36,274 nucleotides of DNA from Spirochaetales bacterium (GTDB lineage: Bacteria; Spirochaetota; Spirochaetia; Treponematales; Treponemataceae): NCBI GenBank assembly GCA_028725265.1, contig JAQYSN010000018.1, forward strand, positions 1 through 36,274, read 5' to 3'. A program made the position numbers and the translations under genes. Numbering within the stretch: the stretch's first letter is position 1; every line of letters begins with the position of its first letter. Below are positions 1 through 8,352 of the stretch, piece after piece. The notes beneath the pieces were generated by a model. The model was not told the DNA's origin. It worked only from the letters and a program-made list of their open reading frames with translations, and did not search any database.

Positions 1-2627
1 TGAATACCAACAGCACGGCTCATTGCGGCAAGTCGAGCAATAGTAGATTCAAGTTCTTTGCCTGTTGTAGCCATCAAATCCGCAAATTCATCAATTACAA
101 CGACGATATATGGCAATTTTTCTGTAGCGATATTTCGCTCAACAATCCTACGGTTATAACTTACTATGTCTCGTACGCCCATTCCATCAAGGAGAGAATA
201 ACGTCGTTCCATTTCACACAGACAATACTGTAAGGATTGGAAAGCTCGTTTCGGCTCTGTAATAACCGGTGTAAGCAAGTGTGGAATATCATTGTATAAT
301 TTAAGCTCAACAACCTTAGGGTCAATAAGGATGAGTTTTACTTCATCAGGAGAACGTTTGAACAAAATTGAAAGAATCAGAGAGTTTACGCAAACTGATT
401 TTCCGGCTCCAGTTGCACCTGCAATCAAAAGATGAGGAGTCTTTGCCAAATCAAGGAGTTGTGCTTCACCTGTGATGTCTTTTCCAAGAACTACAGGAAT
501 TGCCATTTTTTTATAAGCAGGAGTATCATTTTCGATGATTTCCTTAAAACTTACGATGGCTCTTTCCTTATTCGGGATTTCAATTCCAACGGCACTTTTT
601 CCAGGAATTGGAGCGACAATTCGAACACTAGGGGCAGCAAGACCAAGCGCAATATTATCGGAAAGTGCAACGATTTTGCTCAATTTTACGCCTGGAGCAG
701 GAACAAGCTCGAACATCGTAATTACAGGTCCCTTTTTAATACCCGTAACTTCAGCTTCAATCTTGAACTGATTAAGAATTTCCTTTAATTTTTCAGCCTT
801 TCCCTTCGTTTCTTCATCAATAATCCAATATTCGTTATCTGGATATGTCGTCAAAAGGCCTTCTGCAGGAACTTCGTATTTTCCAATCTTTTTCCTTGCA
901 GGTTTCACAACTGTTTCTGCAACAGGAACTTCAATTTCAGGTTCTGCATCGTTATCTTCTGCTTCGTCAAATTCAGATTCATCCTCATCGATATCGATTT
1001 CATCATCATTTTCGTCAAGCTCATCTTCGGCAACGTTATCGTTGTCATCGTTGTCATCCATGCCCTCGGTGTTGAAAGAAAAATCTTCGTTATCGTCTGA
1101 ATCTTCCTCATCATCAATCGTAATTGGATTTGCTATATCAGCCGTGTAAAAAGCATCCGGCTCATCGTCTTCTTCATCTTCATCCTTTTCATCCGGATTA
1201 GGCGGACAAAAAACGGTTGCAGCCGTATTATCCAAATATCGTGAAGATTTATCGCTTTCTTCGTTTTCATCGAAATTAATTGCTTCCGAGCCTACTTCAA
1301 AACCATCGTTTTCATCGAAGGTCTTTTCGACTTTTTCGCTTTCGGCCAAAAGTTCCTCGTCGCCAAGCTTGATATCCATGAGCGGAACAGCCTTGTTCAT
1401 TTTTTCTTCTTCGCTCATAAATTCAGGATAATTCTGTCGTGCAATTTCTTTCTGCCCTTCCGAGAATTTTACCTGATAGATTTCCTTTGGCTGTTCAATT
1501 TCTTCCAAAGGTTCCGTATTAAAATGAATTGAGACAGGCTCGTCGTTTTTAGCATCGTTAGAGTCGGTGGTAACTTCAGAAGCAGTGGCAGAATCATCTT
1601 CCCCGAAAGGATCAGCCAAAAATTTAGATTCTGCATCATCTTCAGCATAAAAACCTGATAAATCGACATTTTCAATCTGTTCTTTTGGAACTGAATTTCC
1701 GTCATCTTCAAATTCCGTTGCTGAAAGAAGATCTTCTACGGTCGGAATTTCGATTACAGGAGCCGAATTTTTTTCGGCAACTTTTTCAGAAAAAATATTG
1801 TTTGAAACGAGAGGTTCATTATCGACTGTATCTGAACTGTCGGCCTCATCATAGCTCTCCGCACTAGCAACAGCAACCTCAGAAGAATCTGCTTCAGAAG
1901 CGGCAACATCAAGGTTACCAGCAAGCACACTTTCATTCTCGGCAGCATCAACGTTACCAGCAAGCGCGCTTTCATTCTCGGCAACATCAACGTTACCAGC
2001 AAGCGCACTTTCATTCTCGGCAGCATCTTTCTCTGACTCTTCAATTGTCATTTCAGAAGAAGCAGTCAAATTTGGAGCTATTTTTGAAACATCACGAACA
2101 ACTTCACTTGGTGAAGAAATTTTTGAAGAACTTTTTTCATCATCTTTTTTTACATTTTTTGAATTTTTTGCATTTTCAGATGCCTTATTTGCTTTAGAAA
2201 CGATAAAATCAAAAATAATTCCGATGGCAACGTATTCAATTGCAATAATCAAAACCGTGATGAAAAGAGTCGCAATAAGTTTGAGAATAAAAACTGGCTC
2301 TGTTGAATCCGGCAAAATTTTTCGCAAAAGCCTTTCGCAGGCAACAACAGTAAAGAACGGTAAAATTGAAGTGCCAAGCAAAACTGATTTCTTGCTCGTA
2401 AAATTAGGCATAAAAAACATTATCGCAGCGGCAAAAAGAAATATCGGAATGAAAACCGATGAAAATCCATAGACATTTACAAGAATTTTTCCAAGTCCAA
2501 ACACCGTTGCAAATTTCGGGTCGATTCCAAATCCCAAGAATTGAACCATCAACGAAATAGTGAAATAGGCAGCTATGATTAAAATTAAAATACCAACAAT
2601 AATTACTGATTTTTCCGATCGTTTCAT
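1..2627 (-). CDS. ftsK: DNA translocase FtsK (C-terminus beyond window)
   Basis: FtsK/SpoIIIE pumps DNA through the closing septum and activates dimer resolution. About 875 residues are visible. Four hydrophobic segments lie near residues 8-28, 45-72, 80-97 and 106-137. A very acidic low-complexity linker covers about 150-580. The motor follows, with Walker A GATGAGKSV near 735-743 and Walker B VVVIDEFADLM near 837-847. The reading frame is still open at base 1, so the end of the motor and the DNA-reading gamma domain lie outside. I chose the ATG at 2627 because it opens directly onto the first membrane helix and because GATAAT ends 6 nt before it. There is no ribosome-binding site, so the mRNA may be leaderless. 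The linker holds a 39-bp tandem repeat at 1903-2019. The family call is certain from the motifs. Confidence 0.96.
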   Translation of the reverse strand, partial: MKRSEKSVIIVGILILIIAAYFTISLMVQFLGFGIDPKFATVFGLGKILVNVYGFSSVFIPIFLFAAAIMFFMPNFTSKKSVLLGTSILPFFTVVACERLLRKILPDSTEPVFILKLIATLFITVLIIAIEYVAIGIIFDFIVSKANKASENAKNSKNVKKDDEKSSSKISSPSEVVRDVSKIAPNLTASSEMTIEESEKDAAENESALAGNVDVAENESALAGNVDAAENESVLAGNLDVAASEADSSEVAVASAESYDEADSSDTVDNEPLVSNNIFSEKVAEKNSAPVIEIPTVEDLLSATEFEDDGNSVPKEQIENVDLSGFYAEDDAESKFLADPFGEDDSATASEVTTDSNDAKNDEPVSIHFNTEPLEEIEQPKEIYQVKFSEGQKEIARQNYPEFMSEEEKMNKAVPLMDIKLGDEELLAESEKVEKTFDENDGFEVGSEAINFDENEESDKSSRYLDNTAATVFCPPNPDEKDEDEEDDEPDAFYTADIANPITIDDEEDSDDNEDFSFNTEGMDDNDDNDNVAEDELDENDDEIDIDEDESEFDEAEDNDAEPEIEVPVAETVVKPARKKIGKYEVPAEGLLTTYPDNEYWIIDEETKGKAEKLKEILNQFKIEAEVTGIKKGPVITMFELVPAPGVKLSKIVALSDNIALGLAAPSVRIVAPIPGKSAVGIEIPNKERAIVSFKEIIENDTPAYKKMAIPVVLGKDITGEAQLLDLAKTPHLLIAGATGAGKSVCVNSLILSILFKRSPDEVKLILIDPKVVELKLYNDIPHLLTPVITEPKRAFQSLQYCLCEMERRYSLLDGMGVRDIVSYNRRIVERNIATEKLPYIVVVIDEFADLMATTGKELESTIARLAAMSRAVGI
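1903..2019. repeat. Three 39-bp tandem repeats in the ftsK linker
   Basis: Units at 1903-1941, 1942-1980 and 1981-2019 are nearly identical, with a partial fourth start at 2020-2027. Each is 13 codons, so copy-number change keeps the frame. The encoded unit is close to AENESALAGNVD plus one variable residue, adding acidic spacer between the membrane part and the motor. Confidence 0.93.
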
Positions 2628-2633
2628 ATAACA

Positions 2634-2661
2634 ATTATCGGAAAATTAAAACGAAGTTAAA
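2634..2661 (-). promoter_or_regulatory. ftsK promoter, probably leaderless
   Basis: Read on the minus strand: TTTAAC, 16-nt spacer, GATAAT, then 6 nt to the ATG at 2627. Transcription would begin at or next to the start codon. The -35 is weak; the call rests on the pattern recurring at other genes here. Confidence 0.5.
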
Positions 2662-2687
2662 CTAAAATCTTCAGTAAGTTTAGAGAA

Positions 2688-3794
2688 TTAGAAAGAAAAC
2701 TTTGCTGAAATAACTGGCGCAAAAAGGAAATTAGCATAACCTGCATAATTTTCAGGATATTTTATCTGAGCAAGACTATAAAAATCGTATTCAAAAATTA
2801 GTCCTGATGTAATCGCGATATTTCTGTTGAAATAATAGACGTAAGAAATCCTTCCCTGTAACCCAAACATCATATTGAAAAGAGTTTGCTGGACAGTTTC
2901 ATCAAAACCAACTTTGTAATTAACGATATAAAAACTCAAAGACGGCCCTACAAACCATTCAATTCCATGTGTCTTTTCAAAAATATGCCTATACTGGCAT
3001 CCGATTGAAAAATCAAAGTAAGAACCCAAAAGAGTGATGTTCGAAAGTCTAAGCGTCGTCTTTATCCCATTCTGCCAAGATCTGAACAAATAAGGAATTG
3101 CAACATCAAAATTTAGGCCAAGTCCGAAATCGGCATCGGAAGCAGGATAAAAACGATAAGACAAATCCAAATCGGCCGTAGAAATAAATGAAGAGTATTT
3201 TGAAGAATCGTAATCTGAGTTTTCGAAGACAAACATCGGACAAGCACCAACAATAAATTCGTTCTTTGAGACCTCAGAAGGATGGGCAGAAACTGACCGT
3301 TGTTTTGAACTCACAGATGATTTTTTTTTGCTTCCAGATTCTTTTGTCATTGTAACAAACTCATTAAAAACAGTATCGACACCGCCATTTTTGATGTAAA
3401 GCGAAGCCGGATTTGAATATTCAGGCGAAGTTAGCGTTAGTAATATTTGACTGCTTGCTAAATTCACAAAATCAACTGAAAGAGAAAATTTTCCATTATT
3501 GTTTCGAATCGTCGAATGAATTTCGTATGTTGCATCAAAATTTTCAAGCATCACTTTCATCTTCAATTTTGACTGGACGTTTTTCTTTATGGCATCTTTT
3601 ACATTGCCAGGAACCCAAAGTGTTTCTTCTGGCGAAAGACTTTGAACTTTAGGCTGCGCGATAAAAACAGATTTTGAAAAATCAAATTGAGATAGGGACT
3701 GATCTTGAGCAGAAAGAGGAAATGAGAACAAAAAAATCATACATCCAAATAAAAATGCGAAGGAAAAACTTCTCACAAAATTAACTTTTTTCAT
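2688..3794 (-). CDS. Secreted or outer-membrane beta-barrel-like protein, function unknown
   Basis: I do not recognise a named family. The start is placed at the ATG at 3794, preceded by GAGGG and opening a clear signal peptide: MKK, a long hydrophobic stretch, and a likely cleavage after SAQ. An in-frame ATG at 3812 would put six extra residues before it. The region after the signal reads like a periplasmic alpha/beta domain. The second half, from about residue 185, alternates polar and aromatic residues in strand-like segments and ends in ISAKFSF; a terminal Phe is typical of outer-membrane barrels. It is the only gene on its likely transcript and is divergent from pyrE. A barrel protein of the spirochaete outer membrane is the best guess, by inference only. 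Confidence 0.7.
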   Translation of the reverse strand: MKKVNFVRSFSFAFLFGCMIFLFSFPLSAQDQSLSQFDFSKSVFIAQPKVQSLSPEETLWVPGNVKDAIKKNVQSKLKMKVMLENFDATYEIHSTIRNNNGKFSLSVDFVNLASSQILLTLTSPEYSNPASLYIKNGGVDTVFNEFVTMTKESGSKKKSSVSSKQRSVSAHPSEVSKNEFIVGACPMFVFENSDYDSSKYSSFISTADLDLSYRFYPASDADFGLGLNFDVAIPYLFRSWQNGIKTTLRLSNITLLGSYFDFSIGCQYRHIFEKTHGIEWFVGPSLSFYIVNYKVGFDETVQQTLFNMMFGLQGRISYVYYFNRNIAITSGLIFEYDFYSLAQIKYPENYAGYANFLFAPVISAKFSF

Positions 3795-3826
3795 AATATC
3801 CCTCGTCTTCAAAAATTAAATGTACA

Positions 3827-3855
3827 TTGATTCAAGAACGCTAATATAGTATAAC
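3827..3855 (+). promoter_or_regulatory. pyrE promoter, leaderless type
   Basis: TTGATT (3827-3832), 17-nt spacer, TATAAC (3850-3855), then 7 nt to the ATG at 3863. No Shine-Dalgarno sequence exists in that space. Transcription is predicted to start on or beside the A of the start codon. Confidence 0.65.
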
Positions 3856-3862
3856 TTTTGCT

Positions 3863-4549
3863 ATGGAAGATTACAAGAAAGAATTCATTAATTTTATGGT
3901 TGAATGCCAGGTTTTGAAATTCGGCGACTTCACTTTAAAGAGCGGCCGAAAATCACCTTTTTTTATGAATGCTGGTGCCTACGTAACTGGAAGTCAGCTT
4001 TCTAGACTCGGAAAATTTTACGCTCAAGCCATCCACGATAACTTTGGAGATGATTTCGACGTTCTCTTTGGACCAGCATACAAAGGAATCCCACTTGCAA
4101 CCGCAACCGTAATCGCATACAGCGAACTTTACGGAAAGGAAATCAAATATTGTTCTGACCGCAAGGAAGAGAAAGACCACGGTGCCGACAAAGGAGGTCT
4201 TTTAGGATATAAAATCCAGGATGGTGACAGAGTTGTAATCATCGAAGATGTTACTACAAGTGGCAAATCAATTGAGGAAACATACCCTAAAATCAAGGCA
4301 CAAGAAACAAAAGAAGGCGCCATCAAAATCGTGGGAGAAATCGTTTCGCTCAACCGAGAAGAAAAAGCCGGTGACAGCGACAAAGCCGCACTCGACGTAA
4401 TCAGCGAAAAATATGGATTTCCTGCAAAAGCCATCGTTTCAATGAGCGAAGTCATCGACTGTCTATACACAAACGGCGACAAATCAATAATCACCGATGA
4501 CATAAAAAAACGCCTTGATGCTTACTACGCAGAATACGGCGCTAAATAA
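3863..4549 (+). CDS. pyrE: Orotate phosphoribosyltransferase
   Basis: Joins orotate to PRPP to make orotidine 5'-phosphate in de novo pyrimidine synthesis, in the cytosol. The 228-residue length fits the family. The PRPP-binding loop VVIIEDVTTSGKS is at about residues 124-136, and the basic catalytic stretch YCSDRKEEKDHG at about 97-107 matches the flexible hood loop. The start follows a TTGATT/TATAAC promoter by only 7 nt. The next two pathway neighbours in the window, pyrKD and pyrF, have separate promoters on the other strand, so the pathway is clustered but not one operon. A hairpin with a T-run at 4666-4705 probably ends the transcript. Confidence 0.96.
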   Translation: MEDYKKEFINFMVECQVLKFGDFTLKSGRKSPFFMNAGAYVTGSQLSRLGKFYAQAIHDNFGDDFDVLFGPAYKGIPLATATVIAYSELYGKEIKYCSDRKEEKDHGADKGGLLGYKIQDGDRVVIIEDVTTSGKSIEETYPKIKAQETKEGAIKIVGEIVSLNREEKAGDSDKAALDVISEKYGFPAKAIVSMSEVIDCLYTNGDKSIITDDIKKRLDAYYAEYGAK

Positions 4550-4596
4550 ATTTGCATCCAACTTTGCAGAACTCTTGTGAAACATCGTGAAACAAT

Positions 4597-4906
4597 TTAT
4601 CCACTTTTTCCACAAGTTTTCCACAATGATAAAAACAATTATTTAAATTTTGTAAAGAAACGTCCAAAAACGCTTGTCAATAGCCAATTGGGCGTTTTTT
4701 TATATATTTTTGGTTTTTAAACCACTATACAAATATCTATTTCTTTATATTACAATGATTTACAGTAAATAAAAAAATATTTTAAAATTTTCCTAAAAAT
4801 CTCCAATCATTAAATATTTAAGAAATCTCTAATTCCAAACCAGGAAATTCCACTTAATTTTATATAAATTAACGATTTTTCAACTTTTTGCACAAGTTTT
4901 CCACAA
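4597..4906. other. AT-rich gap with two clusters of DnaA-box-like 9-mers
   Basis: Compared with the DnaA box TTATCCACA, the left cluster has TTATCCACT (4597-4605), TTTTCCACA (4606-4614) and TTTTCCACA (4617-4625), each one mismatch away. The right cluster has TTTTGCACA (4886-4894, two mismatches) and TTTTCCACA (4897-4905). The 23-nt blocks 4604-4626 and 4884-4906 differ at one base. The sequence between is extremely AT-rich. The whole 4550-4938 gap lies between two convergent genes, so promoters do not explain its length. It could be an origin, a DnaA-titrating locus, or a chance effect of AT-rich DNA. Confidence 0.5.
4666..4705. terminator. Probable intrinsic terminator after pyrE
   Basis: AAAAACGC at 4666-4673 pairs with GCGTTTTT at 4692-4699, followed by more T. 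The A-run before the stem would let it also work for the MATE gene arriving on the minus strand. Confidence 0.6.
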
Positions 4907-4938
4907 GCAAAATTTTTACCATTTTTTCACTTTTTCTC

Positions 4939-6309
4939 TCAAAAACTATTGACAGACTTTTTTGCTTTTCGGTATGCAACAACAAAACAGATAACATGTA
5001 CGATAAAGGTTATGAACCAAGAAAGCGGATATGAAAAATAAATCGTTTCGATGCAATGAAATCGCTCCACTTGAAATATGGTCGCCAGCCACAAAAGACG
5101 GATTCCGCAAGCACCAAGCAATGAAACAATCATCGGGAGTACAGAATACCCGATTCCACGAAGGGCTCCTACCATAACCTCCATTAAGCCGCACAAAGCA
5201 TAGGTTGAACTGATAATCTGAAGGCGTCTTTTGCCTGCAAAAACCTGAAGGTCAGGAGGATTGTTGTGGCTATAAAGTCGGATAAAATCTTCGGCAAAAA
5301 ACGCCGTAAGATTTCCCATTACCAGGCCAACCACCGTTGTGCAGACGGCAGTAAGACATAAAACTTTTTTTATCATCTTCATGTCTTTTGCCCCATAGGC
5401 TTGGGAACAAAAGGTTATTGCCGCCTGCGAGAAAGAATTCATCGAAATGTAGATAAACCCCTCTATGCTTTGTGCGGCCGAGTTTCCGGCCACCACAATC
5501 TTGCCGAACGAGTTTACGCTGGACTGAATCACGACATTCGAAAAGGAAAACAGACACCCCTGAATTCCGGCCGGCAATCCTGTTTTAAGAATCTGAATAA
5601 ATTTAGTCTGATTAATGTGCAGTTTTTTCAAATCAAGATGAACTTCGCTCTTTTCCTTCATCAACGCGATTACAATCAAAAAAGCAGCCACGCATTGTGA
5701 AAGCGATGTTGCAAGACCGACGCCTGCAACCCCCATTTTAAAAACGATTACGAAAAGAAGGTTCAATACAACATTTATTCCGCCGCTGATAATCAAGAAA
5801 AACATCGGGCGTCGGGTGTCTCCGATGGCCCTTAAAATCGCCGCCCCGAAATTATAAATCATCGTTGCAAGAATTCCGGAAAAATAAAATCTTAGGTAAA
5901 TGGTCGCCAACGGCAATATATCCTTATCCGTGTCCATCCAGATAAGAAAAAATCTTGAACATCCAATTCCGATTATCGAAAGGACAAAGCCACTAATTAT
6001 GCTAAGCAACATCGACGTGTGGACAGATGAACTGATTTCGCGCTGTTTTTTGGAACCAAAATCTTTTGCGACAATTACATTAGCACCCACGGAAAGGCCG
6101 ACAAAAAGATTGATTATCAGGTTGATGAGCGAACTTGTCGCACCAACTGCCCCCATCGAATCAGGGCCATCAAATTTGGAAACTACAATCAAATCGGCTG
6201 CGTTGAACAATAGCTGTAGGATTCCCTGTCCCATCAACGGCAAGGAAAAAAGCAGGATATTTTTCAATGTAGAACCTTGATTTATATCAATCTGATAATT
6301 TTTAGCCAT
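4939..6309 (-). CDS. MATE-family multidrug/Na+ antiporter
   Basis: Exports organic cations, drugs or metabolites across the inner membrane in exchange for Na+ or H+. The 456 residues form about twelve membrane segments in two related halves, the usual MATE size. The N-terminus (LFSLPLMGQGILQLLFNAAD) and the GAVGATSSLINL and GLSVGANVIVAKDFG stretches are typical of the DinF/NorM-like bacterial group. The substrate cannot be told. The ATG at 6309 lies 6 nt after TATAAC with no ribosome-binding site. The gene is divergent from the EAL gene; the two promoters share a GTCGAC palindrome at 6340-6345. Confidence 0.93.
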   Translation of the reverse strand: MAKNYQIDINQGSTLKNILLFSLPLMGQGILQLLFNAADLIVVSKFDGPDSMGAVGATSSLINLIINLFVGLSVGANVIVAKDFGSKKQREISSSVHTSMLLSIISGFVLSIIGIGCSRFFLIWMDTDKDILPLATIYLRFYFSGILATMIYNFGAAILRAIGDTRRPMFFLIISGGINVVLNLLFVIVFKMGVAGVGLATSLSQCVAAFLIVIALMKEKSEVHLDLKKLHINQTKFIQILKTGLPAGIQGCLFSFSNVVIQSSVNSFGKIVVAGNSAAQSIEGFIYISMNSFSQAAITFCSQAYGAKDMKMIKKVLCLTAVCTTVVGLVMGNLTAFFAEDFIRLYSHNNPPDLQVFAGKRRLQIISSTYALCGLMEVMVGALRGIGYSVLPMIVSLLGACGIRLLWLATIFQVERFHCIETIYFSYPLSWFITFIVHVICFVVAYRKAKKSVNSF

Positions 6310-6315
6310 CAGTTC

Positions 6316-6344
6316 GTTATATCACTTTTGTTTTTTTTAGTCGA
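6316..6344 (-). promoter_or_regulatory. MATE gene promoter, leaderless type
   Basis: On the minus strand: TCGACT (6344-6339), 17-nt spacer, TATAAC (6321-6316), then 6 nt to the ATG at 6309. Its -35 overlaps that of the divergent EAL promoter. Confidence 0.5.
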
Positions 6345-6369
6345 CAAATCATATATACCATAATAAAAT
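6341..6369 (+). promoter_or_regulatory. EAL gene promoter, leaderless type
   Basis: TCGACA (6341-6346), 17-nt spacer, TAAAAT (6364-6369), then 6 nt to the ATG at 6376. Both hexamers match the sigma-70 consensus at five of six positions. No ribosome-binding site is present. Confidence 0.65.
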
Positions 6370-6375
6370 TCTAGT

Positions 6376-8343
6376 ATGCGCGTAATTTACTTTACATTGT
6401 GTGCAATCATAAATATCGCAGTTCTCATACTAGCCATATATGCGAGAAGATTTACTCAAGGAAGCCAGAATAAGTTTTTTCTGCTTATCGTCTGGGATAC
6501 CTTCCTTTCAGCAATTTGCGATTTCATTTGCACTTATCTTCAAGTTTATGCAGGTGCTTTTCCGCATAAATCTACGATTCTGTTTGTTTCAACCACCCTC
6601 TATTTCATCTTCAGAAATTTCACGATGGTTGCCCTATGTATGTACGTCTTTTTCCTCACAAACTTCATTTACGTAATTCAAGAAAAAAGCCTCAAGGGAA
6701 GGTTTTTATCAGTTCTAATCGTCGTACCATATATTTTGAATGTGATTCTGATTGTGGCAAATATTTGGACAGGCTGGATTTTTACAATTGATGAAAACAG
6801 TATCTATCACCGACAAAAATTGATTGCGTTCAACTATGTCGTAGCATTCATATATACCGTATTCGGAATAGCAGTCCTGATTGCTTTTCATAAAGCCCTT
6901 TCAAAATCCCGCATCTACGCAATTGCGTTCATGTATATTCTCTCGATTTCTTCTGTATTCATTCAGTTCTTCTACCCTCACCTTATGGTCGAAATGTTTG
7001 CTACATCAATTGCGCTTTTTGAAACGATGATTTTGATTCAGCGCCCAGAAGAACTTACGGATTCAAGCACGGGAATGTTTAACATTTCAGCCTTCCGAAA
7101 ACACGGAAAAAACCTTTTCTTGAACAAAAATCCTGCATCACTTATCTTCATCAGGATTACGAACGGAAAAACTCTTCTGAATGCCCTTGATTACGAAACC
7201 TACTCTGAATGTCTTACAAATATCAATTCATTCATCCTTTTGGCACTTAAAGAGCAAAAAACAAAAGGACAGCTTTATCATCTCCAAAAAGGCCGATTCG
7301 CAATCCTTTTCAAAGGAGAATACACGAAACGTTCATTGTTTTTCGCAAACCATCTTTTGAAGACTTTGCCTCGAACTTTTAAACTCAAAAACATAACCAT
7401 CGAAACTGATTACAAAATATGCCACACGATATACGACAATAATTCCAAAAACAGTGATTTCAACTCGTTCAAGGAACTGATGGTTCTTGCTGAAAATTTT
7501 GACAAGATTTTGAAATCGGAAAAAGATGTCATCACTTTCAAAGATGCAAAATCCAAGGAAATGCTCAAACAAAGCGTCTCAATCGATTCCATCCTCATGG
7601 AAGCCATAAGTAACAACCTTTTCGAAATGTATTATCAGCCGATTTATTCCGTGGCTGAACACAGAATCATTTCGGCAGAAGCTCTAATCAGACTCAAATA
7701 TGACGGCAAATTCATTTCTCCCGAATTTTTCATACCAGCTGCAGAAAAAAACGGCCTCATCCATCAGATTGGAGATTTCGTTTTGGAAAGCGTTTGTCAA
7801 TTTATTGCCAGTGATAAATTTAAGGAAACAGGCTTGGACTATATCGAGCTTAATCTTTCCGTTTCACAGTGCATGGAAAGCGGTCTTGCTGATAAAATCC
7901 ACAATTTAACCAAGAGATATGGAATTTCTTCTGATAAGATAAACCTTGAAATTACGGAAACTGCCATTGACAGCAGCGTAAACACAATGCTTAACAATAT
8001 CCAAAAACTTTCCAGCCTTGGATTTTCATTCTCACTTGATGATTACGGAACCGGTTATTCGAACATCAAACGTGTCGTTACGTTACCTCTAAAAATCATC
8101 AAATTCGACAAAACCTTTGTAAATGAAGTTAATAATCCTCAGATGCAGATTGTCCTCAAAAACAACATCGAAATGATGAAAGAGATGAAAAAAGAAATCG
8201 TCGTCGAAGGAATTGAAACCAACGAAATGCTCAAAGTCTTTTCAGATTACCACTGTGATTTTATCCAAGGATTTTATTTTTCTAAACCACTGCCAGTCAA
8301 TGATTTTTGTTCATGGGTGGACAATTGGAAAAAACAGGCTTAA
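6376..8343 (+). CDS. Membrane c-di-GMP phosphodiesterase (7TM-like sensor, degenerate GGDEF, EAL)
   Basis: Predicted to cleave cyclic di-GMP in response to a signal sensed in the membrane. Residues 1-225 hold about seven or eight hydrophobic helices. Residues about 230-400 resemble a GGDEF domain, but the signature loop reads QKGRFAILF near 303-312, so it cannot make c-di-GMP and may be regulatory. The EAL domain spans about 415-650 and looks catalytically complete: EALIRL (E435), ELNLS, LEITET, SLDDYGTGYSN (D555, D556), IKFDKTFV, VVEGIET and QGFYFSKP. Its promoter places the start codon at the mRNA 5' end. The arginase gene begins 9 nt after the stop and lacks a clear ribosome-binding site, so the two are probably co-transcribed. 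Confidence 0.94.
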   Translation: MRVIYFTLCAIINIAVLILAIYARRFTQGSQNKFFLLIVWDTFLSAICDFICTYLQVYAGAFPHKSTILFVSTTLYFIFRNFTMVALCMYVFFLTNFIYVIQEKSLKGRFLSVLIVVPYILNVILIVANIWTGWIFTIDENSIYHRQKLIAFNYVVAFIYTVFGIAVLIAFHKALSKSRIYAIAFMYILSISSVFIQFFYPHLMVEMFATSIALFETMILIQRPEELTDSSTGMFNISAFRKHGKNLFLNKNPASLIFIRITNGKTLLNALDYETYSECLTNINSFILLALKEQKTKGQLYHLQKGRFAILFKGEYTKRSLFFANHLLKTLPRTFKLKNITIETDYKICHTIYDNNSKNSDFNSFKELMVLAENFDKILKSEKDVITFKDAKSKEMLKQSVSIDSILMEAISNNLFEMYYQPIYSVAEHRIISAEALIRLKYDGKFISPEFFIPAAEKNGLIHQIGDFVLESVCQFIASDKFKETGLDYIELNLSVSQCMESGLADKIHNLTKRYGISSDKINLEITETAIDSSVNTMLNNIQKLSSLGFSFSLDDYGTGYSNIKRVVTLPLKIIKFDKTFVNEVNNPQMQIVLKNNIEMMKEMKKEIVVEGIETNEMLKVFSDYHCDFIQGFYFSKPLPVNDFCSWVDNWKKQA

Positions 8344-8352
8344 AATTTCAGT

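Noticed and set aside
1903-2019. CRISPR-like array
   Set aside because: The 39-bp units are head-to-tail with no spacers and stay in the ftsK reading frame.
4129-4503. A 124-codon minus-strand frame opposite pyrE
   Set aside because: Pure Ser/Leu-rich antisense of a well-supported gene, with no ribosome-binding site or homology.
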